NCBI GenBank assembly: GCA_903970465.1
Contig: CAJCIO010000072.1
Location: 62,001-126,000, forward strand
Reading direction: 5' to 3'
DNA from: Gammaproteobacteria bacterium
GTDB taxonomy: Bacteria; Pseudomonadota; Gammaproteobacteria; Pseudomonadales; Pseudomonadaceae
DNA: 64,000 nt
Positions 47,319 through 57,618 of the stretch are shown in pieces. The notes beneath the pieces were generated by a model. The model ran no database searches. It saw nothing but the letters and a program-made list of their open reading frames with translations, and was not told where the DNA came from. The translations under genes were made by a program, and so were the position numbers. How positions within the stretch are numbered: the stretch's first letter is position 1; each line of letters starts with the position of its first letter.

Positions 47319-48278
47319 ATGCAAGCCCTGCAATTTTCCCGCACCGGCGACCTTGCCGCTTTGCAATGCGTAGAAATACCCGTCCCCGTTGCCGCACCTG
47401 GGCAGTTGCTGGTCCAGGTCAAGGCCGCTGGCCTGAACCCCAGCGATGTCAAGAATGTGCTCGGACGATTTCCCTACACCACCTTGCCGCGCGTTCCGGG
47501 TCGCGACTTTGCCGGGGTGGTGGTCGAAGGCCCGCAGGAATGGGTCGGCCAGGAAGTCTGGGGCACGGGCAGCGATCTGGGCTTTTTCAATGATGGCTCC
47601 CACGCCGCCTATCTGACCGTGCCCATCGGTGGGGTGGCGCGCAAGCCGCAATCCTTGAGCTTCGCGCAGGCCGCCAGCCTCGGTGTGCCCTATACCACCG
47701 CCTGGGACGCCCTTGAGCGCAGCGCCGTGACTGCCGGCACGCGGGTGCTGGTGATTGGTGGTAACGGTGCGGTTGGCAGCGCGGCACTGGCCTTCGCGAG
47801 GATTCGCGGCGCCCAGGTGCTGGCGGCGGTGCGCAGGCCGGAGCAGGCACAGGCCTTGCGCGCGAAGGGCTATGAAACCCTGGTGCTGGAACAGCCCGAA
47901 GGTCTTGCCTCCCAGGTACAAGCGGTGTTCGAGGGCGGTGCCGAGGTGATTTTCGATACCACCGGCTTCTGGTTGCCGGCGGCGGTGGGGGCCCTGGCCA
48001 AGTTCGGCCGTATCGCCATCATCGCCGCCCCGGTGGATGGCCACGTGCAGCTGCCGGCGCTGGGACTGTACCGCAAGGGTGGCTCGGTGGTGGGGATCAA
48101 CTCGCTGCTATACGACTGCGTTGCTTGTGCGCGGATGCTCGAGCACTTTGGTGGCTACTTCGATGAAGGCTTGCTGGCGCTGCCTGAAGGCCTGCTCGAA
48201 GTGCCATTGAGTGAGGGGCCGCAACGCTTCGCTGAGGTCAATGCGGGGAGCAGCGACAAGGTGATTCTGATTCCGTGA
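47319..48278 (+). CDS. Zinc-independent quinone oxidoreductase-like dehydrogenase
   Basis: A 319-residue MDR-superfamily protein. GroES-like N-terminus (GLNPSDVKNVLGRF, VPGRDFAGVVVEG) and a nucleotide-binding motif (LVIGGNGAVGSAALAFA). Structural zinc cysteines are absent, as in quinone oxidoreductases. AAGGAG precedes the start. NADPH-dependent reduction of quinones or enones is likely. Confidence 0.88.
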   Translation: MQALQFSRTGDLAALQCVEIPVPVAAPGQLLVQVKAAGLNPSDVKNVLGRFPYTTLPRVPGRDFAGVVVEGPQEWVGQEVWGTGSDLGFFNDGSHAAYLTVPIGGVARKPQSLSFAQAASLGVPYTTAWDALERSAVTAGTRVLVIGGNGAVGSAALAFARIRGAQVLAAVRRPEQAQALRAKGYETLVLEQPEGLASQVQAVFEGGAEVIFDTTGFWLPAAVGALAKFGRIAIIAAPVDGHVQLPALGLYRKGGSVVGINSLLYDCVACARMLEHFGGYFDEGLLALPEGLLEVPLSEGPQRFAEVNAGSSDKVILIP

Positions 48279-48423
48279 CTTGAGGGCGAGCGTAGGTGTA
48301 CCGCTTGAGGCCGGCCGGGGCGGTTGAGATCCAATGGCCTGGCCAGTGAAGGAACGTTGGCAAGCCGCTGCTGCCTGAGGTCTACTACGCGTATGCCTAC
48401 AGGCTCGTCGACAAGGTCACCGG

Positions 48424-50082
48424 ATGGATCGCTACGCCCCTCACCAATGGCAACCCCACGAACGGCCGAGCATGCCCGGTTCGCCTTCAACGCCGCTGCA
48501 TTCCACGCCTAAACGCTATGCCTTTGCCGCCGTCGGCTTGCTGGTCGGGATTACCGGCGGCCTGGGCAATGCGCTGGTCACCGCCAATCTGGTCTATCTG
48601 CAAGGCGCGCTCGGCGCTACCACGGCGGAAATGGCCTGGCTGCCGGCAGCCTATGTCATGACCAACGTCTCGATGAACCTGCTGCTGGTGAAGTTCCGGC
48701 AGCAGTTCGGCCTGCGCGCGTTCACCGAGGTTTTTCTGGCGCTGTACGCGCTGGTGACCTTTGCCCACTTGTTCGTCAACGACCTGGAGTCGGCCATCGC
48801 GGTGAGGGCCGCTCACGGGATGGTCGGCGCAGCCCTTAGCTCGTTGGGTTTGTATTACATGATCCAGGCGTTCCCGGCCAAGTGGCGGCTCAAGGCGCTG
48901 GTATTGGGGTTGGGCACAGCGCAGCTGGCGATACCCCTGGCTCGGCTGTTTTCCGAGGACTTGCTGCAGATCGCTGAATGGCGCGGCCTGTATCTGTTCG
49001 AACTGGGCCTGGCACTGTCGGCCCTGGGCTGCGTGTTGTTGCTCAAGCTGCCACCCGGGGATCGCTTCAAGACCTTCGAGAACCTCGATTTTCTCACCTT
49101 CGCCTTGCTGTCCACCGGCGTTGGCCTGCTGGTCCTGGTGCTGTCGCTGGGGCGTATCGACTGGTGGCTGGAGGCGCCCTGGATCGGCTGGGCCTCAGCG
49201 GCGTCCATCGCCTTGATCCTGGCCGGACTGTGCATCGAGCACAACCGCACCAACCCTCTGCTGATGACCCGCTGGCTGGGCAGCGGGCCGATCTTTCGCT
49301 TGTTTTTGGCGGTGTTGTTGATTCGCATGGTCACGTCGGAGCAGTCCACCGGCGCCGTGGGTTTCATGCAGTATCTGGGCATGAGCAGCCAGCAGTTGCA
49401 CAGTCTTTACGTGGTAATGCTGATCGGTGCGGTGGCCGGGTTGGTGACCAGCGCCCTGACCATCCACGCCGATCACCTGTTCATGCCGCTGCTGGTGTCG
49501 CTGGGCATGATGGCCATTGGCGGGGCGCTGGACAGTTTTTCCAATAACCTCACGCGCCCCACCAATATGTACCTGAGCCAGTTCCTGCTGGCGTTCGGCA
49601 GCACGTTTTTCCTTGGGCCGACCATGGCTCTGGGGGTGCGCAATGTGGTCACCAATCCGCGCAATCTGGTGAGCTTTTCGGTGATGTTCGGCATCAGCCA
49701 GAACCTCGGCAGCCTGGCGGGTGCGGCGTTGCTGGGCACTTATCAGATCGTGCGGGAGAAGTACCATTCCAGCTACATCGTCGAGCGTCTGGTGCTGGAT
49801 AACCCGCTGGTGGCCGCGCGGGTGCAGAGCGGCGCCAACAGTTACCTGTCGAGCATCCCCAATGCTGCAGCGCGCAACCTGCAAGGCACCAGTTCACTGG
49901 CCAGTGCAGCTACCCGTGAAGCCAATATCATGGGCTACAACGACGTATTCGCCTTGATCGCGGTCATTGCCACCCTCACCCTGGTGTGGCTGAGCATCCG
50001 TATCCTCTGGCTTAAAAGCACCACTCGCAGAGCCGCCGCAGCGGCCAACTCGACCCCGAACCCTGGCGCCCGTACTTCATGA
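48424..50082 (+). CDS. MFS multidrug efflux permease (EmrB/DHA2-like)
   Basis: A 552-residue permease with about 14 transmembrane helices and a long loop before the last helix, typical of EmrB-type proteins. Start is uncertain: 48424 has AAGG upstream, 48472 (MPGSPSTPL) is closer to the first helix at YAFAAVGLLVGITGGLG. It overlaps the HlyD gene by 4 bp (ATGA), and together they form a two-component pump that would need an outer-membrane TolC-like channel from elsewhere. Confidence 0.88.
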   Translation: MDRYAPHQWQPHERPSMPGSPSTPLHSTPKRYAFAAVGLLVGITGGLGNALVTANLVYLQGALGATTAEMAWLPAAYVMTNVSMNLLLVKFRQQFGLRAFTEVFLALYALVTFAHLFVNDLESAIAVRAAHGMVGAALSSLGLYYMIQAFPAKWRLKALVLGLGTAQLAIPLARLFSEDLLQIAEWRGLYLFELGLALSALGCVLLLKLPPGDRFKTFENLDFLTFALLSTGVGLLVLVLSLGRIDWWLEAPWIGWASAASIALILAGLCIEHNRTNPLLMTRWLGSGPIFRLFLAVLLIRMVTSEQSTGAVGFMQYLGMSSQQLHSLYVVMLIGAVAGLVTSALTIHADHLFMPLLVSLGMMAIGGALDSFSNNLTRPTNMYLSQFLLAFGSTFFLGPTMALGVRNVVTNPRNLVSFSVMFGISQNLGSLAGAALLGTYQIVREKYHSSYIVERLVLDNPLVAARVQSGANSYLSSIPNAAARNLQGTSSLASAATREANIMGYNDVFALIAVIATLTLVWLSIRILWLKSTTRRAAAAANSTPNPGARTS

Positions 50083-51242
50083 CCGAACCGACCACTACGA
50101 CCACCACCGCCATCGCCGCCACCCCGGAAGGCCAGACCCCACCGTCGGCCGCCGCTGCCGACGAGCCGCGCTCGCGCCGTACCCGTTTGCTGTCTGCGAT
50201 GCTGTTCGGCAGCGTCGCCCTCGCCGGCGTGCTGATCGTGCTCTACGCCTGGCAACTGCCGCCGTTCAGCAGCAAGATCGAGTCCACCGAGAACGCCATG
50301 GTAAAGGGCCAGGTGACGACCATCAGCCCGGAAACCTCGGGCTACGTCTATGAAGTGGCGGTGCAGGACTTCCAGTTCGTCAAGGCGGGCGACCTGCTGG
50401 TACGCATCGACGACCGCACCTACACCCAGCAACTGGATCAGTCCCTGGCCCAGGTGCAAGTGCAAAAAGCCGCGCTGGACAACAACACCCAGCAGCAGCG
50501 CAGTGCCGAGGCCACCATCGCCTTGCGCCAGGCCGCCATTGCCGACGCCCAGGCGCAGGCCGACAAGAGCGCTGCCGACTTGCGACGCAATCAGGCCCTG
50601 ATCAGTGATGGTTCGGTGTCCCGCAGTCAGCTCGACGTGACCCGTGCCGCCAATGCCCAGGCGGTGGCGGGGGTGACTCAGGCCAAGGCGAATCTGGAGA
50701 TCGCCCGCCAGGACCTGCGCACCGCGGTGGTCAACCGCGGTTCGCTGCAGGCTTCGGTCGCCAATGCCGAGGCGGCCGTGCAACTGGCACGTATCAACCT
50801 GTCCAACACTCGAGTGACAGCCCCGCGCGACGGCCAGCTGGGGCAGATTGGCGTGCGCCTGGGCGCTTATGTGAGCGCCGGTACGCAGTTGATGGCGTTG
50901 GTGCCCGACACCTTGTGGGTGATCGCTAACCTCAAGGAAACCCAGATGAATCACGTGCAGATCGGGCAGCCGGTGACCTTTACGGTCGATGCGTTGGATC
51001 ACCAGAAGCTGCGCGGCCATGTACAACGCATCGCGCCCGCGACCGGTGCGGAGTTCAGCCTGTTGCAGGCTGATAACGCCACCGGCAACTTCGTCAAGAT
51101 CGCCCAGCGGGTACCGGTGCGCATCAGCGTCGATGCCGATCAACCCCAGGCGCAGCGCTTGCGTCCGGGGTTGTCGGTGGTGGTAAGTATCGATACGGGT
51201 TTTGTGGTGGAAAGCGATCGGGGTGAGACGCCGTCACCTTGA
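50079..51242 (+). CDS. HlyD/EmrA family periplasmic adaptor
   Basis: A 387-residue membrane fusion protein with one N-terminal transmembrane helix (MLFGSVALAGVLIVLYAW), a lipoyl-like half (VKGQVTTISPETSGYVYEV), a long coiled coil of about 120 residues (residues ~120-220), and the second lipoyl/beta-barrel half (RVTAPRDGQLGQIGV). It links the MFS permease to an outer-membrane channel. It is translationally coupled to the permease. Confidence 0.92.
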   Translation: MTEPTTTTTTAIAATPEGQTPPSAAAADEPRSRRTRLLSAMLFGSVALAGVLIVLYAWQLPPFSSKIESTENAMVKGQVTTISPETSGYVYEVAVQDFQFVKAGDLLVRIDDRTYTQQLDQSLAQVQVQKAALDNNTQQQRSAEATIALRQAAIADAQAQADKSAADLRRNQALISDGSVSRSQLDVTRAANAQAVAGVTQAKANLEIARQDLRTAVVNRGSLQASVANAEAAVQLARINLSNTRVTAPRDGQLGQIGVRLGAYVSAGTQLMALVPDTLWVIANLKETQMNHVQIGQPVTFTVDALDHQKLRGHVQRIAPATGAEFSLLQADNATGNFVKIAQRVPVRISVDADQPQAQRLRPGLSVVVSIDTGFVVESDRGETPSP

Positions 51243-51271
51243 GGGCTGCCGACGTCCTCAAGTGCCGGGGT

Positions 51272-52159
51272 TCACGCCAGATAGCGCGTGAACCAGGCAA
51301 TCGTGCGATTCCACGCCAATTCCGCGGCGGCCTTGTCGTAGCGCGGTGTCGAGTCGTTGTGAAAGCCGTGGTTGCAGCCCGGATAGATAAACGCCTCGTA
51401 CGTCTTGCCATCGGCCTTGAGGGCTTTTTCGTAGGCAGGCCAGCCTTCGTTGATGCGGGTGTCGAGCTCGCCGTAGTGCAGCAGCAGGGGTGCCTTGATG
51501 CGGACCACGTCCTTGGCGTCTGGCTGGCGGCCGTAAAAGGGCACCGCAGCCGCCAGTTCCGGGTAGGCCACCGCTGCCGCATTGGCCACGCCACCGCCAT
51601 AGCAGAAGCCGGTAATGCCGACTTTGCCGGTGCTGGCCTCATGCTGCATCAGCCACTCGACGGCCGCGAAGAAATCGTTCATCAGTTTGGTCGGGTCGAC
51701 CTTTTCCTGCAGCTCGCGGCCCTTGTCGTCGTTACCCGGATAGCCACCCACCGAGGTCAGCCCGTCGGGCGCCAAGGCGATGAAGCCGGCCTTGGCCACG
51801 CGCCGGGCGACGTCTTCGATATAAGGATTCAGACCGCGATTCTCGTGTACCACCACCACACCGCCGACCTTGCCGCTGGGCTTGGCCGGCCGCACCAGAT
51901 AGCCGCGCACCTGGCCGTTGCCTTTGGGCGAGGGGTAGGTGATGTACTCGGCGACGATGTCCGGATCGGTAAAGGCTACCTGCTCGGCCAGTGCGTAGTC
52001 GGGACTGAGCGATGCCAACAGAGCGCTGGCACTCATGCCGGCGACGGTAAAGGCTGCCGCGCGATCGAGGAATTGCCGACGGTTGATCCTGCCATGGGCG
52101 TAGTAGTCGTACAGCTCCAGCAGTTCAGGGGCGAAGTCTTTGGCGGTGAGACGTTCCAT
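51272..52159 (-). CDS. Dienelactone hydrolase family protein, Tat-exported
   Basis: A 295-residue protein with a twin-arginine-like signal ([20 protein letters not shown] at ~26-45) and a dienelactone-hydrolase domain. Catalytic Cys in GFCYGGG, acid in GELDTRIN, His in [16 protein letters not shown] precedes the ATG at 52159. The family cleaves cyclic esters; YghX/YsgA-like members of this length have unknown substrates. Confidence 0.9.
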   Translation of the reverse strand: MERLTAKDFAPELLELYDYYAHGRINRRQFLDRAAAFTVAGMSASALLASLSPDYALAEQVAFTDPDIVAEYITYPSPKGNGQVRGYLVRPAKPSGKVGGVVVVHENRGLNPYIEDVARRVAKAGFIALAPDGLTSVGGYPGNDDKGRELQEKVDPTKLMNDFFAAVEWLMQHEASTGKVGITGFCYGGGVANAAAVAYPELAAAVPFYGRQPDAKDVVRIKAPLLLHYGELDTRINEGWPAYEKALKADGKTYEAFIYPGCNHGFHNDSTPRYDKAAAELAWNRTIAWFTRYLA

Positions 52160-52350
52160 GCAGCACTCCGTAAGCGAGGGTGGGCGAGCCTTCAACTATG
52201 GTCGGGATTTGCGGATTGGGCCAGGAGGAGTATCGGGCGCGGCGGCCTTGACGGCCTATGGCATCGTGCCGTTCTGCATCGGCATGGCGCTCGCAGCCGT
52301 GCTGCTGTAGAGCATGGGCATGTTCAGCCACGGCCGATGCTGCCCATCAG

Positions 52351-53202
52351 CTACTGCGCCCCCATCATCGCCGTCCAGTAGATCCCGGCATCGCTTTTCG
52401 GGTCTGTCGCATAGCCGGCGCCCAGCTCGTTGACCCGCGGATTCATCAGGTTGGCGCAGTGCCCCGGGCTGGCCAGCCAGGCGTCGACCACCTTGCGGGC
52501 GCTGTCCTGGCCGGCGGCGATGTTCTCGCCGATCTCCTTCGCCACGTAGCCCGCCAGTTCGGCGCGGTCGCCGGGCATGTAGCCGTCGCGATCCTTGTGA
52601 TCGAAGTAGTTCTGGTTGGCCATGTCGCGGCTGTGGCCGTCGGCGGCGCTGGCCAGTTGGGCGTTCCAGGTCAGCGGGCCGGTGGCATTGAACGATTGCG
52701 CGCCACACTGATGGGGCTGGGCGCGGGCGCTGTTGACCAGGCTCAGCAGCTGTTGGCCTTCGCTGGCCGAATCCCCCAGCCGCGCGCTGAGCAGCGGCCG
52801 CGCGAGGACAATGCGCCAGTCACGGTCCTGTCGGCTGACGCCGATGTCGACGAATTGCGGATCGAGCACCACTTTGCAGAAGGTCTGCTGTATGGCAGTC
52901 ATGGCCGACGCGGCATCGCGCGGCCCGGAAAGGCTGATGGCTTGCACATTGACCATCGGATAAGCGGCCTTGGTCATGGCCTGTTGCAAATCGCCGACAC
53001 CGTTGGCCGGCAGCACCAGCCGCGGGTCCGCAGACAGCGGGGGCAATTCCGGCGAGGCGCTATCGCCACAGCGCTGCGGCTGGCTGCGATAGGCATTGAT
53101 GGACTCGACCAGTTGCGACTCATCGCCGGCCAGCGCATTGCCCGCCAGCGCCACTCCGATCGACAGCCCGACGCACCGCACAGCCAATGACAGGGCACCC
53201 AT
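52351..53202 (-). CDS. CAP (SCP/PR1)-domain secreted protein
   Basis: A 283-residue exported protein. Signal peptide (RCVGLSIGVALAGNALAG) followed by a region with a CAP-like start (ESINAYRSQPQRCG) and a clear CAP domain in the second half (LVNSARAQPHQCG, SRDMANQNYFDH, EIGENIAAG, HCANLMNP). The two halves share the N-x-x-R-x-x-P-x-x-C-G pattern, hinting at internal duplication with a degenerate first copy. GGAGGAG lies before the start. Function in the periplasm is unknown. Confidence 0.88.
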   Translation of the reverse strand: MGALSLAVRCVGLSIGVALAGNALAGDESQLVESINAYRSQPQRCGDSASPELPPLSADPRLVLPANGVGDLQQAMTKAAYPMVNVQAISLSGPRDAASAMTAIQQTFCKVVLDPQFVDIGVSRQDRDWRIVLARPLLSARLGDSASEGQQLLSLVNSARAQPHQCGAQSFNATGPLTWNAQLASAADGHSRDMANQNYFDHKDRDGYMPGDRAELAGYVAKEIGENIAAGQDSARKVVDAWLASPGHCANLMNPRVNELGAGYATDPKSDAGIYWTAMMGAQ

Positions 53203-53234
53203 GAAAGTCTCCTCCGGTTGAATGGCTGCCTATC

Positions 53235-54620
53235 TTACAAAACGCCACGCAGTCGCGCAGCCACATCGCTGGCCTGTAGCGCATCCGCGACATTGGTAAA
53301 GCCCATCAGCAGTCCGGGGCCGGGCGGTGCTTGCCGATACCAGGTCGACAACGGCTCCATGGACAGCCCCCTCTTGCGTGCCGTCGCCACGATGGCCTGA
53401 TCGTCACTGCCTGCCGGCAAGCGTACGAGCAGGTGCATGCCGCCAGCCTGGGCGTCGATCTGCAACTGTTCACCGAACTCGCGCTGCAAGGCGTCGCTCA
53501 GCCCTTGTCGACGTTGCGCATAAAGGCTGCGAGTCTTGTTCAGATGGCGGGCGAAGTGGCCTTCTTTCATAAAACTCGCCACGGTCGCCTGCAGCAGTTG
53601 CGGGCAGTGATTGTGCAGGGCGTCGGCGACTTGGGAAAAGCGCTCCACCTGCGCTGGCGGCACGACCAGATAGGCCAGGCGCAGGCCCGGCATCAAGACC
53701 TTGCTGAAGGTCCCGCAATAGAGCACCCGTCCCTCGCGATCGAGACTCTTGAGCGCTGGCAGTGGGCGGCCGTGGTAGCGGTATTCGCTGTCGTAGTCAT
53801 CTTCGATGATCCAGCTGCCCTGGCGGTTGGCCCAGTCCAGCAGGGCCTGGCGCCGCGGCAGTGACAGCGACACGCCCAAGGGGCTCTGGTGCGTGGGCGT
53901 GACCAATGCGCAGCGTGCCTGGGGGGCCGCCTGCAGACCCGCGTCGATGTCCAGGCCCTGAGCGTCGACGGGAACCGGTATCAGCTCGATGTCGGCGGCT
54001 TCGAGCACTCGACGCGCCATGAAATACCCCGGATCTTCGAACCAGCAATGATCGCCACGTTGCAGCACGGCGGTGCAGATCAACTGCAGGCAGGCGCGGT
54101 AGCCGGCGCCGATGAACACCTGCTCGGGTGCACAGACGATCCCGCGGGATATCCCCAGGTAGCTGGCCACCGCCGTGCGCAAGGCCGGCAGCCCGCGGGC
54201 ATCGGGATACACCAGGCCATCGATGCCGCTGCGGCGCAGCTCGCGGCTGGCCAAGCGGTTCCAGGTCTTGCGCGGGAACAGATCCAAGGCCGGCAAGCCC
54301 ATTTGCAAGGCCAGAGGCGCGCCACCGCCATGCATCAGCGCCGGCATCGCTGGTGGGGGCAGGGGGGGCGCCAGGGTTTGCGCACTGGTCTGCAACTGCG
54401 GGGACACTACAGTGCCTGCAGGCCCGCGCGCCAGCAGATAGCCCTCGCCGATCAACAACTGGTAGGCGCTGTCCACCGTGCCGCGCGCCAGGTTCAACTC
54501 GGCGGCCAGGGCGCGTACCGAGGGCACCCGGTCGCCAGGACGCAGGCGGCCTTCGGCGATGGATTGGCGAAAGCGCAGATAGAGTTGGCGGTAGACCGGC
54601 AGGTCAGTGGAAATGGGCAT
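53235..54620 (-). CDS. MocR/PdxR-type GntR-aminotransferase regulator
   Basis: A 461-residue fusion of an N-terminal GntR winged helix (SVRALAAELNLARGTVDSAY) and a fold-type I aminotransferase domain (DDYDSEYRYHG, GTFSKVLMPGLR with the PLP Lys). Such proteins regulate vitamin B6 or amino-acid genes with PLP as effector. It is divergent from the AhpD-like gene; the short shared gap probably has its operator. The ribosome binding site is poor. Confidence 0.92.
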   Translation of the reverse strand: MPISTDLPVYRQLYLRFRQSIAEGRLRPGDRVPSVRALAAELNLARGTVDSAYQLLIGEGYLLARGPAGTVVSPQLQTSAQTLAPPLPPPAMPALMHGGGAPLALQMGLPALDLFPRKTWNRLASRELRRSGIDGLVYPDARGLPALRTAVASYLGISRGIVCAPEQVFIGAGYRACLQLICTAVLQRGDHCWFEDPGYFMARRVLEAADIELIPVPVDAQGLDIDAGLQAAPQARCALVTPTHQSPLGVSLSLPRRQALLDWANRQGSWIIEDDYDSEYRYHGRPLPALKSLDREGRVLYCGTFSKVLMPGLRLAYLVVPPAQVERFSQVADALHNHCPQLLQATVASFMKEGHFARHLNKTRSLYAQRRQGLSDALQREFGEQLQIDAQAGGMHLLVRLPAGSDDQAIVATARKRGLSMEPLSTWYRQAPPGPGLLMGFTNVADALQASDVAARLRGVL

Positions 54621-54717
54621 GGGACTATGGCCTAGTCGTTACGACGATTCTTGGCTCTACAGGATAGGCCATCGCGGCCCTAGAGTGAGCACACTTTCTT
54701 GCCACCGGAGTTTTACC

Positions 54718-55149
54718 ATGAGCCAACTGCGCGTGCCGTTCTCGACCCTTTCGCCTGCTGCCTACCAAGGCCTGCTAGACACCAGCCAAGCCTTGACCGA
54801 CAGCCCGCTCGGCCTGCCCCTGGTGGAGCTTGTGTATCTGCGGGTATCGCAGATCAACGGCTGTGCATTCTGCCTGGAGATGCACGCCAAAGCCTTGCGC
54901 GACAGCGGCATGGCCCAGCGCAAGCTCGATTGCCTGGCGGGCTGGCGGATCAGCACGCTGTTCGACCCGCGCGAGCGGGCGGCGCTGGCCTGGGCCGAAG
55001 TGCTGACTCACGTGTCGGCGCAGGGTGCGCCGGATGAACTGTATGAACCGCTGAAGGCGTTGTTCACCGATGCAGAAATTTCCGACCTGACCTTTGCCGT
55101 GTCGTTGATGAACGCCTTCAACCGGTTGGCAGTGGGGATGCGTTTGTAA
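54718..55149 (+). CDS. Carboxymuconolactone decarboxylase/AhpD-like protein
   Basis: A 143-residue protein of the alkylhydroperoxidase AhpD-like core family, with the CxxC and His signature CAFCLEMH near residues 44-51. Likely disulfide reductase or peroxidase activity. GGAG precedes the start. It is divergent from the MocR gene, which is the probable regulator. Confidence 0.9.
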   Translation: MSQLRVPFSTLSPAAYQGLLDTSQALTDSPLGLPLVELVYLRVSQINGCAFCLEMHAKALRDSGMAQRKLDCLAGWRISTLFDPRERAALAWAEVLTHVSAQGAPDELYEPLKALFTDAEISDLTFAVSLMNAFNRLAVGMRL

Positions 55150-55253
55150 CAGTTGTCGTGCAGCGAGGAGGTTGCCCCCGACATTTCAGTTGTCAGTATT
55201 CATGTGCCTGACGCGTTATTTTCGGGGGCACGCCGACTTGCTGCAGCGCCTCT

Positions 55254-55916
55254 TCAAGCGCCTTGCATCTGCTCGATATGCGCCCACAAGCGTGGATCGT
55301 TGTAGTCATCGATCACCAGATCCGCGCCGGCGGCCTGGAGCGCGGCATGGCTCTGGGTCGTCGCCAGTGCCACGGTAAAGATGCCAGCGGCCTTGGCGGC
55401 TGTCAGGCCGGGGATCGAATCTTCGAACGCCAGGCCCACATGGGCTTCGGCTTTGAGCCTTTCGAGGCCGGTGAGGTAGGGCAGCGGATGAGGCTTGGCA
55501 TGGGACAGCTCCTCGGCCACTACCACGCGTGCCAGACGTTCGCTGAAGCCCAGAGCGGCGAGCATGTGATCGGCGTTGGCCCGTGGCGCATTGGTGACCA
55601 CGACCATGCCGATGCCGTGCTGCTCGGCGTAATCGAGCAAGCGGGTGGCGCCGGGGATGGGCTCCAAATGGGTCGCCAACTGGCGAAACCGCGCTTCCTT
55701 GCGATCGGCAAACGCTTGGTGTTCGGCGATGCTGCCTTGCGGAAACAGATTCATGCACATCTGTGCATTGGCTCGGCCAGCGCAATGCTGTTCGAATTCG
55801 TGCTCGGTGAACGCGCGGCCTTCCTCTTCCAGCAGCAATTGCTGAATAGCCACCAGGTGCAGGGTATCGGAGTTGGTCAGAGTGCCATCGAGGTCGAACA
55901 GCAACGCAGAAAGCAT
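55254..55916 (-). CDS. HAD superfamily phosphatase (phosphoglucomutase-like)
   Basis: A 220-residue HAD subfamily IA enzyme. Motif I is LFDLDGTLTNSD (nucleophile Asp8), motif II VVVTNAPR, motif III Lys in HAKPHPLPY, motif IV GLAFEDSIPG. A helical cap follows motif I, as in beta-phosphoglucomutase and sugar phosphatases. The substrate is not assignable. It is monocistronic, with a degenerate REP in the gap to its left. Confidence 0.9.
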   Translation of the reverse strand: MLSALLFDLDGTLTNSDTLHLVAIQQLLLEEEGRAFTEHEFEQHCAGRANAQMCMNLFPQGSIAEHQAFADRKEARFRQLATHLEPIPGATRLLDYAEQHGIGMVVVTNAPRANADHMLAALGFSERLARVVVAEELSHAKPHPLPYLTGLERLKAEAHVGLAFEDSIPGLTAAKAAGIFTVALATTQSHAALQAAGADLVIDDYNDPRLWAHIEQMQGA

Positions 55917-55992
55917 GGGCGCGGATCCGTCATGGAAAACAAGGGACGGTTATCCTAACAGAGCGCGGCCATGTCTGTAGCGCGTGGGCAGA

Positions 55993-57618
55993 TCACACCT
56001 TGAACGTATTGACCATCTGGCTCAGGTCCAGCGCCAGGCGGGACAGCTCCTGGCTGGCAGCGCTGGTCTGGTGGGCACCGGCCGAACTTTGCATGGACAG
56101 ATCACGGATGTTCACCAGGTTGCGGTCGACTTCTCGGGCTACCTGAGCCTGCTCTTCGGCCGCGCTGGCGATCACCAGGTTGCGCTCGGAAATCTCGCTG
56201 ATGCTGCGTGTAATCTCTTGCAGGGCATCGCCGGCGCCGCGAGCGGTTTCGAGCGTGCTCTGCGCCTTGTTGCTGCTGTTTTCCATGGCCGCCACCGCCT
56301 GGGTGCTGCCTTGCTGGATGCCGCTGACCATGGTTTCGATTTCCTGGGTCGACTGCTGGGTGCGATGCGCCAGGGCCCGTACCTCGTCGGCCACCACCGC
56401 GAAGCCGCGCCCGGCTTCACCGGCACGGGCGGCTTCGATCGCGGCGTTGAGGGCCAGCAGGTTGGTCTGCTCGGCGATGGCGCGAATCACTTCCAGTACC
56501 TTGCCGATATCGCGGGTCTGTCCGGCCAGTTTGCGCACCTGCTCGGAAGTGGCTTCGACGTCCTGGTTCATCTGCGAGATGGCGCTGACAGTGGCGCTGA
56601 CCCGCTGCTGACCTTGCAGGGCGGCGGCCGAAGATTGCTGAGAGGCCTCGGAGGTGGTCACGGCGTTGCTGGCGACTTCTTCCACGGCTGCGGTCATTTC
56701 GTTCACCGCAGTGGCGGCCATGTCGATTTCGTTGTTCTGCTGTTGCAGGCCGCGCGAGCCTTCTTCGGTCACGGCGTTGAGCTCTTCAGCGGCGGAGGCC
56801 AGCTGTGTGGCGGAGCCCGAGATACGCTGGATGGTGTTGCGCAGGTTGCCTTGCATGGTGCTCAAGGCTTGTTGCAAACGCGACACCTCGTCGTCGCCAT
56901 TGACCTCGACGTTCTTGCTCAGGTCGCTGTTGGCCACGTCTTCGGCGACTTTGACCGCCAGATTCAAGGGGCCGACGATGCTGCGGGTCAGCAGGATGGC
57001 GAGCAGGATGGTCAAGGCGGCAACCAGCACCAGCACCCCGATCACCAGGTTCCTGGCACTGCCGTAGTCGGTTTGCGAGTCGATCACTGCGGCGTCGGCG
57101 CCTTCTCGGTTGAGCTGGATCAGCTTGACCAGCACCGGCGACATCTGGTCGGAGTAGGTTTTCAGGTCGCCGTTGATCATGCCGGGGATCACGTCCTCCT
57201 GCTTGGCCTTGGACGCCGCACGCAGGCGGTCCTGTGCGCCGATGTAGCTGTTCAGGGCCTTGCTCAAATCATCGTAAAGGCCTTGCTCGGCGGGGCTGCT
57301 GATGGTTGGCTGGTAGGCCGCCATCAAGCCGCGCACTTGTTGGGTGAGGGTCTCGATGCGGGCGTCGGCCTTGTCGATATCCGCCTGGCTGCGGTTGACC
57401 TGGATGAAGTAGCTCATGGTCCTGAAACGCGTGGTGGTGTCGGCCAGCTCGCCAAGGATTCGCGTGGATTTCAGCCAGTTCTGCGCGATGTCGATGGCGT
57501 TTTTATTGAGCTCCGACATCTGTCGCAGGCTCATGATGCCCAGAAAGAGCACGAGCACGGCGATGATGCCGAAACCTAGAGTAGCGCGTGTAGCGATGCC
57601 CATACTGCGCAGTGACAT
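55993..57618 (-). CDS. Methyl-accepting chemotaxis protein (4HB-type)
   Basis: A 541-residue chemoreceptor. Two transmembrane helices ([18 protein letters not shown] and [19 protein letters not shown]) flank a four-helix periplasmic domain of about 150 residues, followed by a HAMP domain and a long signalling domain with hairpin tip [20 protein letters not shown]. No C-terminal CheR-tethering pentapeptide. Start 57618 ([13 protein letters not shown]) is preferred over an upstream frame start at 57651 because it has GAGG and fits the family. Ligand unknown. Confidence 0.92.
   Translation of the reverse strand: MSLRSMGIATRATLGFGIIAVLVLFLGIMSLRQMSELNKNAIDIAQNWLKSTRILGELADTTTRFRTMSYFIQVNRSQADIDKADARIETLTQQVRGLMAAYQPTISSPAEQGLYDDLSKALNSYIGAQDRLRAASKAKQEDVIPGMINGDLKTYSDQMSPVLVKLIQLNREGADAAVIDSQTDYGSARNLVIGVLVLVAALTILLAILLTRSIVGPLNLAVKVAEDVANSDLSKNVEVNGDDEVSRLQQALSTMQGNLRNTIQRISGSATQLASAAEELNAVTEEGSRGLQQQNNEIDMAATAVNEMTAAVEEVASNAVTTSEASQQSSAAALQGQQRVSATVSAISQMNQDVEATSEQVRKLAGQTRDIGKVLEVIRAIAEQTNLLALNAAIEAARAGEAGRGFAVVADEVRALAHRTQQSTQEIETMVSGIQQGSTQAVAAMENSSNKAQSTLETARGAGDALQEITRSISEISERNLVIASAAEEQAQVAREVDRNLVNIRDLSMQSSAGAHQTSAASQELSRLALDLSQMVNTFKV

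Noticed and set aside
55984..57579. A 531-codon plus-strand frame opposite the chemoreceptor
   Set aside because: Repetitive antisense translation (Gly/His/Val-rich), a mirror of the coiled-coil signalling domain.
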